Part shown: piece by piece, positions 52,441-55,105 of the stretch | How positions within the stretch are numbered: position 1 is the first letter of the stretch | How the letters are laid out: each line of letters starts with the position of its first letter | Origin: Chloroflexota bacterium | GTDB taxonomy: Bacteria; Chloroflexota; Anaerolineae; Caldilineales; Caldilineaceae | Direction of reading: 5' to 3' | NCBI GenBank assembly: GCA_030058085.1 | Contig: JASGTU010000164.1 | Span: forward strand, 1-55,105 | Length of the DNA: 55,105 nt | Notes under the pieces: generated by a model | What the model was told of the DNA's origin: nothing | The model's input: the letters and a program-made list of their open reading frames with translations, nothing else | Database searches by the model: none | Translations under genes and position numbers: made by a program

Positions 52441-53937
52441 TTAGCGGCGGCTGCCGGGCGGGGGCGCTGAGCGGCTGCGCCACCAGAGGACGCCGAGGAT
52501 GAAGACGGCCAATGCCAGCCCCAGTTGCGCCCATTGCATCACGCCGGGAAAGCCGATGTTGACGGATCGTGCGACCGGTTCAGGATACGGCTCGCGCAGC
52601 GGGCTGTAGGCCGGAGCGACGCTCGGCGTCTGCGTCGGCACCAGGCTAGCGGTGGCGATGGGCAGGGCGGCGTGCTCGTCAGCCGCTTTGGCGAGGGCTG
52701 CCGGCGCGGCCTCTGCTTCTTGCTCTCCAGCGTCTGTTTCCGCCGGTGGGGCGGCTTCCTCCGCTTCCTCCTGGGCGGGCGCTTCTGCAGCGGGGGCGGG
52801 CATTTCGGGAATTTCGGCTATTGCCGTCTCTGCGCCAGAGGCCGTCTCTGTCATCTCGCCGGTGGCGAACGTCTCGACGGCTTCTTCTGCGGCAGCTTCT
52901 TGTTCGGGGATGGGCGATTCGTCTGGGAGCGGCATGGCAGGCGGAGCGGGGGCAAATTCGAGCGCGGCTTCCGGGGCCTCCTGTGGGGCGGCTGCGCGAG
53001 GACCGGGAGCGCCGCCGCGGCCTTCATCCCCGCCGATGCCGAGCGCACCGAAGATCATCGCTTCCTCGGCGGAGACTACGTCGGGCGGCAACTCGCCGCC
53101 TGACGGACCGGGCTGGGCCATCGCCGCGGCTGCGGCGGGCGGCTCATCTGCTAGGGCTTGCGCGGTAGGCTGGGTTACCGGGGTCGCCTGCGGTTCTGGG
53201 GCGGCTTGGGCGGCGAGGGCTGTTTCCGGCTCGGCGGGCGCTTTTTCGGCTAGAGGCGCCGCCATTGCCGGCGCACCGTCCTCTGCGGAAGCGTCCGCCA
53301 TATCGCCCGCAACATCGACCGCAGCCTCTTCCTCGGTTATGGCCGCGGCTTCTTCTGCGGCTTCTTCTGCGGCCGCTGCTGAGGCATCTTCTGCCGTATC
53401 TGCGGCGGCGACTTGTACTGGCGCGGCTGCCGGTGCGGCCTCTGCCATTTCAGCTTCGCCGGCGGGTGCTGCAAACTGGATCGGCGCGGCGTCGCCGGCA
53501 GGGGCCTGCAGGCTGCGCCTGAAGGAGAGGTCGCCCAGCAAGGCGTCGCCGCCGGCTAGAACGAGCAGCAGCACGAGAGCGGCCGCGGCTGCGTTGCGCA
53601 GGATGGGGTTGCCCGGCTGCCAGAAGGAGCGCCATCCGCGCGAGAAACGGTCGAGGAATGACGCCGGGCCGGGCTGGGTATGTGACGCCAACCCGCGCGA
53701 CGGCGCGACGGCTTCCATGACCTGCGATTCGTGCAGAACGAACGAGCGCGGGAGCGAGATTTCGGGCAGACCGTGAAGCAAGTTGACGGTCTGTCGCAGC
53801 GAATCTAGCCGCCAGGCGATCTCGGCGTCGGCTGCGGATGCGGCCTCGACCAGCTTGCGTTCTTGCGCGGTGACCGCGTTGTCGATGTAGGCGGATAATA
53901 GTTCATCGGTAATGCGGCTGAACTCTGATGAATTCAT
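52441..53937 (-). CDS. Anti-sigma factor-like membrane protein with Ala/Glu/Pro-rich extracytoplasmic region
   Basis: A 498-residue protein. Residues 1-60 are a helical anti-sigma domain (ITDELLSAYIDNAVTAQERKLVEAASAADAEIAWRL) lacking the HxxxCxxC zinc motif. A membrane helix at about 112-133 (ILRNAAAAALVLLLVLAGGDALLG) leads to about 330 residues of low complexity, rich in Ala, Glu and Pro (repeated EAAEEAAA, PAPAAEAPAQEEAEEAA), and a second helix near the C-terminus (AQLGLALAVFILGVLWW) with a basic tail. It follows the ECF sigma gene by 48 bp. Putative regulator of that sigma factor; the long outside region could be proteolysis- or surface-linked (inference). Confidence 0.78.
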   Translation of the reverse strand: MNSSEFSRITDELLSAYIDNAVTAQERKLVEAASAADAEIAWRLDSLRQTVNLLHGLPEISLPRSFVLHESQVMEAVAPSRGLASHTQPGPASFLDRFSRGWRSFWQPGNPILRNAAAAALVLLLVLAGGDALLGDLSFRRSLQAPAGDAAPIQFAAPAGEAEMAEAAPAAAPVQVAAADTAEDASAAAAEEAAEEAAAITEEEAAVDVAGDMADASAEDGAPAMAAPLAEKAPAEPETALAAQAAPEPQATPVTQPTAQALADEPPAAAAAMAQPGPSGGELPPDVVSAEEAMIFGALGIGGDEGRGGAPGPRAAAPQEAPEAALEFAPAPPAMPLPDESPIPEQEAAAEEAVETFATGEMTETASGAETAIAEIPEMPAPAAEAPAQEEAEEAAPPAETDAGEQEAEAAPAALAKAADEHAALPIATASLVPTQTPSVAPAYSPLREPYPEPVARSVNIGFPGVMQWAQLGLALAVFILGVLWWRSRSAPPPGSRR

Positions 53938-53985
53938 AATAAAGTGTCACTAGATTAAGACGCCGGCTGCTCGGGAACCGGCATG

Positions 53986-54633
53986 CTATTCACGTTTAGG
54001 ACGCAAGCCGGCAGGCAATAGTTCCGGTTTCTGGAGCAAGAAATCTCGCAGTCGAGCGCGCGCCCGGCTGATGCGGGATTTGACTGTTCCCATGGCGGCG
54101 CCGGTGATCTCTGCGATTTCCTCGTAGGCATAGCCGTGGACGTCGCAGAGGACGAGCGCCAACCGCTGATCCGCAGGGAGCGAGCGTATGCCGTGTTCGA
54201 TGAGTTCGCTCACTTCCATGCGTTCGGCGTAGTCGTGAGGACTTTCCGTGTCGTCGACGAGTTGGCGGGCGTATTCATCTTCGCCGGGTTCTTCGTCGAT
54301 GCTGTCGGCGGGATAGCGCTGGCGCGTGCGCAGCACATCGTAGCAGGTATTGACCACGATGCGGAGCAGCCAACTCTTAAAGACGCCGCCGCGGAAGGTG
54401 TGCAGGGCGCGGTAGGCCTTGATGAAGCTGTCCTGGATGGCATCCGCCGCGGCGTCTTCATCTTGGAGCATGCGGTAGGCGACGCTGAAAGCCAGGCGCT
54501 GGTAGGTTACGACAAGCTGGTTAAAGGCGCTTAAGTCGCCGTACAGCGCACGCTCGACCGTCTGATTTTCTTCTAATGCTGCCGGGGTTTGGGTAGACGG
54601 GGCCAAGTTGGCGACCTGACGGACCTCATGCAT
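53986..54633 (-). CDS. RNA polymerase sigma factor, ECF type (sigma-70 family)
   Basis: A 215-residue sigma factor. Region 2 at about 33-100 ([66 protein letters not shown], with the -10 binding helix) and region 4 at about 145-205 ([49 protein letters not shown]). It has no sigma region 1 or 3, so ECF. The adjacent anti-sigma gene should hold it at the membrane, and the mutM gene is cotranscribed. A tRNA gene is divergent upstream. Confidence 0.93.
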   Translation of the reverse strand: MHEVRQVANLAPSTQTPAALEENQTVERALYGDLSAFNQLVVTYQRLAFSVAYRMLQDEDAAADAIQDSFIKAYRALHTFRGGVFKSWLLRIVVNTCYDVLRTRQRYPADSIDEEPGEDEYARQLVDDTESPHDYAERMEVSELIEHGIRSLPADQRLALVLCDVHGYAYEEIAEITGAAMGTVKSRISRARARLRDFLLQKPELLPAGLRPKRE

Positions 54634-54676
54634 TTGACGATTGCGAATGGAATCGGTATACTCAAACCGAAGTTAT

Positions 54677-54758
54677 GCCGAAGTGGCGGAATTGGCAGAC
54701 GCGCACGACTCAAACTCGTGTGGGGAAACCCTTGTGGGTTCGACTCCCACCTTCGGCA
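54677..54758 (+). tRNA. tRNA-Leu (anticodon CAA)
   Basis: An 82-nt type II tRNA. Acceptor GCCGAAG (54677-54683) pairs with CTTCGGC (54751-54757); A54758 is the discriminator; D-arm GGAATTGGCAGACGC; anticodon stem CACGA/TCGTG with loop CTCAAAC (anticodon CAA, reading UUG); variable arm TGGGGAAACCCTTG; T-arm GTGGGTTCGACTCCCAC. CCA is not encoded. Confidence 0.96.
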
Positions 54759-55004
54759 CTACCGTCTGCCGCACTGTTTTCCTACTCATGCGTGCATTAT
54801 AGCAAGGGTTGGACGACGGCGAAAACGGGAGTTGGGAAGGCGACAAACCGAGGCGCTGCCAGCAGGTGATTTCTGAAGGGAAAGGATGTACCGTCCGCTC
54901 GAGGAAAGATAGAACGCCTAAACGATGCCAGCCCTTGCGCCAGGGGCTATTAGCCGGTTGACCGGCTTGACAGCGCAGGAAACTTAGCGCATCTTGAAGA
55001 CGTT

Positions 55005-55105
55005 ATGTCGCCGGAGCGGGCCTGTTGTCCCGTCGGAAGCATGTCGAGGTTTGAGCTGAACTGGTTAACGGATTATGTCCTCACATTACGCAAGCTGTAC
55101 GTCAT
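55005..55105 (+). CDS. Start of an unidentified coding region (runs off the window)
   Basis: From ATG 55005 the frame is open to the window end (33 codons), with a second in-frame ATG at 55041 (start MSRFELNWLTDYVLTLRKLYV). The stretch from 55041 looks like ordinary protein, the preceding 12 codons less so (PERACCPVGS). A TTGACA lies at 54967-54972 without a clear -10. Too short to name. Confidence 0.35.
   Translation, partial: MSPERACCPVGSMSRFELNWLTDYVLTLRKLYV

Overview
The window looks like a high-GC chromosome segment from a Chloroflexota bacterium, probably Caldilineae/Anaerolineae-like. This rests on gene content, not a search: a giant MalT/SARP-type regulator, hybrid kinases next to an HTH-receiver protein of a type I associate with Chloroflexota, an NHLP-clan protein, a secreted enzyme ending in a hydrophobic-LP-hydrophobic tail, and a tuberculosinol/kolavelool-synthase-like protein. 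Genes are dense on both strands, often with 4-8 bp overlaps. I see no CRISPR array, rRNA, prophage or intact insertion sequence.

Left part (1-12 kb): the tail of an MFS-type transporter, a GerW-family pair, a threonine dehydratase with an ACT-domain partner, and a leftward operon for carbohydrate uptake (Tat-exported binding lipoprotein, two permeases, Gfo/Idh/MocA oxidoreductase, no ATPase). This operon is divergent from an HTH-receiver regulator across a compact region where the two predicted -10 boxes lie on top of each other. A hybrid histidine kinase converges on that regulator with overlapping 3' ends. A ribokinase-family gene follows.

Iron and efflux part (12-21 kb): a leftward feo operon made of a membrane-anchored DtxR-FeoA fusion, a separate FeoB GTPase and a separate FeoB membrane half, with a promoter whose -35 lies inside a DtxR-like operator. 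Then a MacA/MacB-type ABC efflux operon and a nitroreductase.

Central accessory part (22-30.6 kb), the most interesting: a 1085-residue STAND/TPR/SARP regulator; two tandem 35-codon genes encoding exactly the same signal-peptide-like peptide (nine nucleotide differences, all silent); a DUF5317 membrane protein; a protein with an NHLP/Os1348-like segment; a secreted nucleoside hydrolase; and a cis-prenyltransferase-fold diterpene-synthase-like gene overlapping a HAD phosphatase gene. I propose the regulator, twin peptides, DUF5317 and NHLP genes as a candidate peptide-signalling or peptide-modification locus. The parts are seen in the sequence; the function is inference.

Right part (30.6-55.1 kb): a 905-residue hybrid kinase, a DapA-family aldolase, an unusual phosphofructokinase with a Lys-rich insert, a lone receiver protein, an APS kinase/phosphotransferase pair, a NarL-type two-component system, a P-type Ca2+ ATPase, an 82-bp MITE-like element, a GrpE-Nudix-HAD operon, a metallo-beta-lactamase-fold hydrolase, UV damage endonuclease, DUF2071 and PspC proteins, MutM downstream of an ECF sigma/anti-sigma pair, and tRNA-Leu(CAA).
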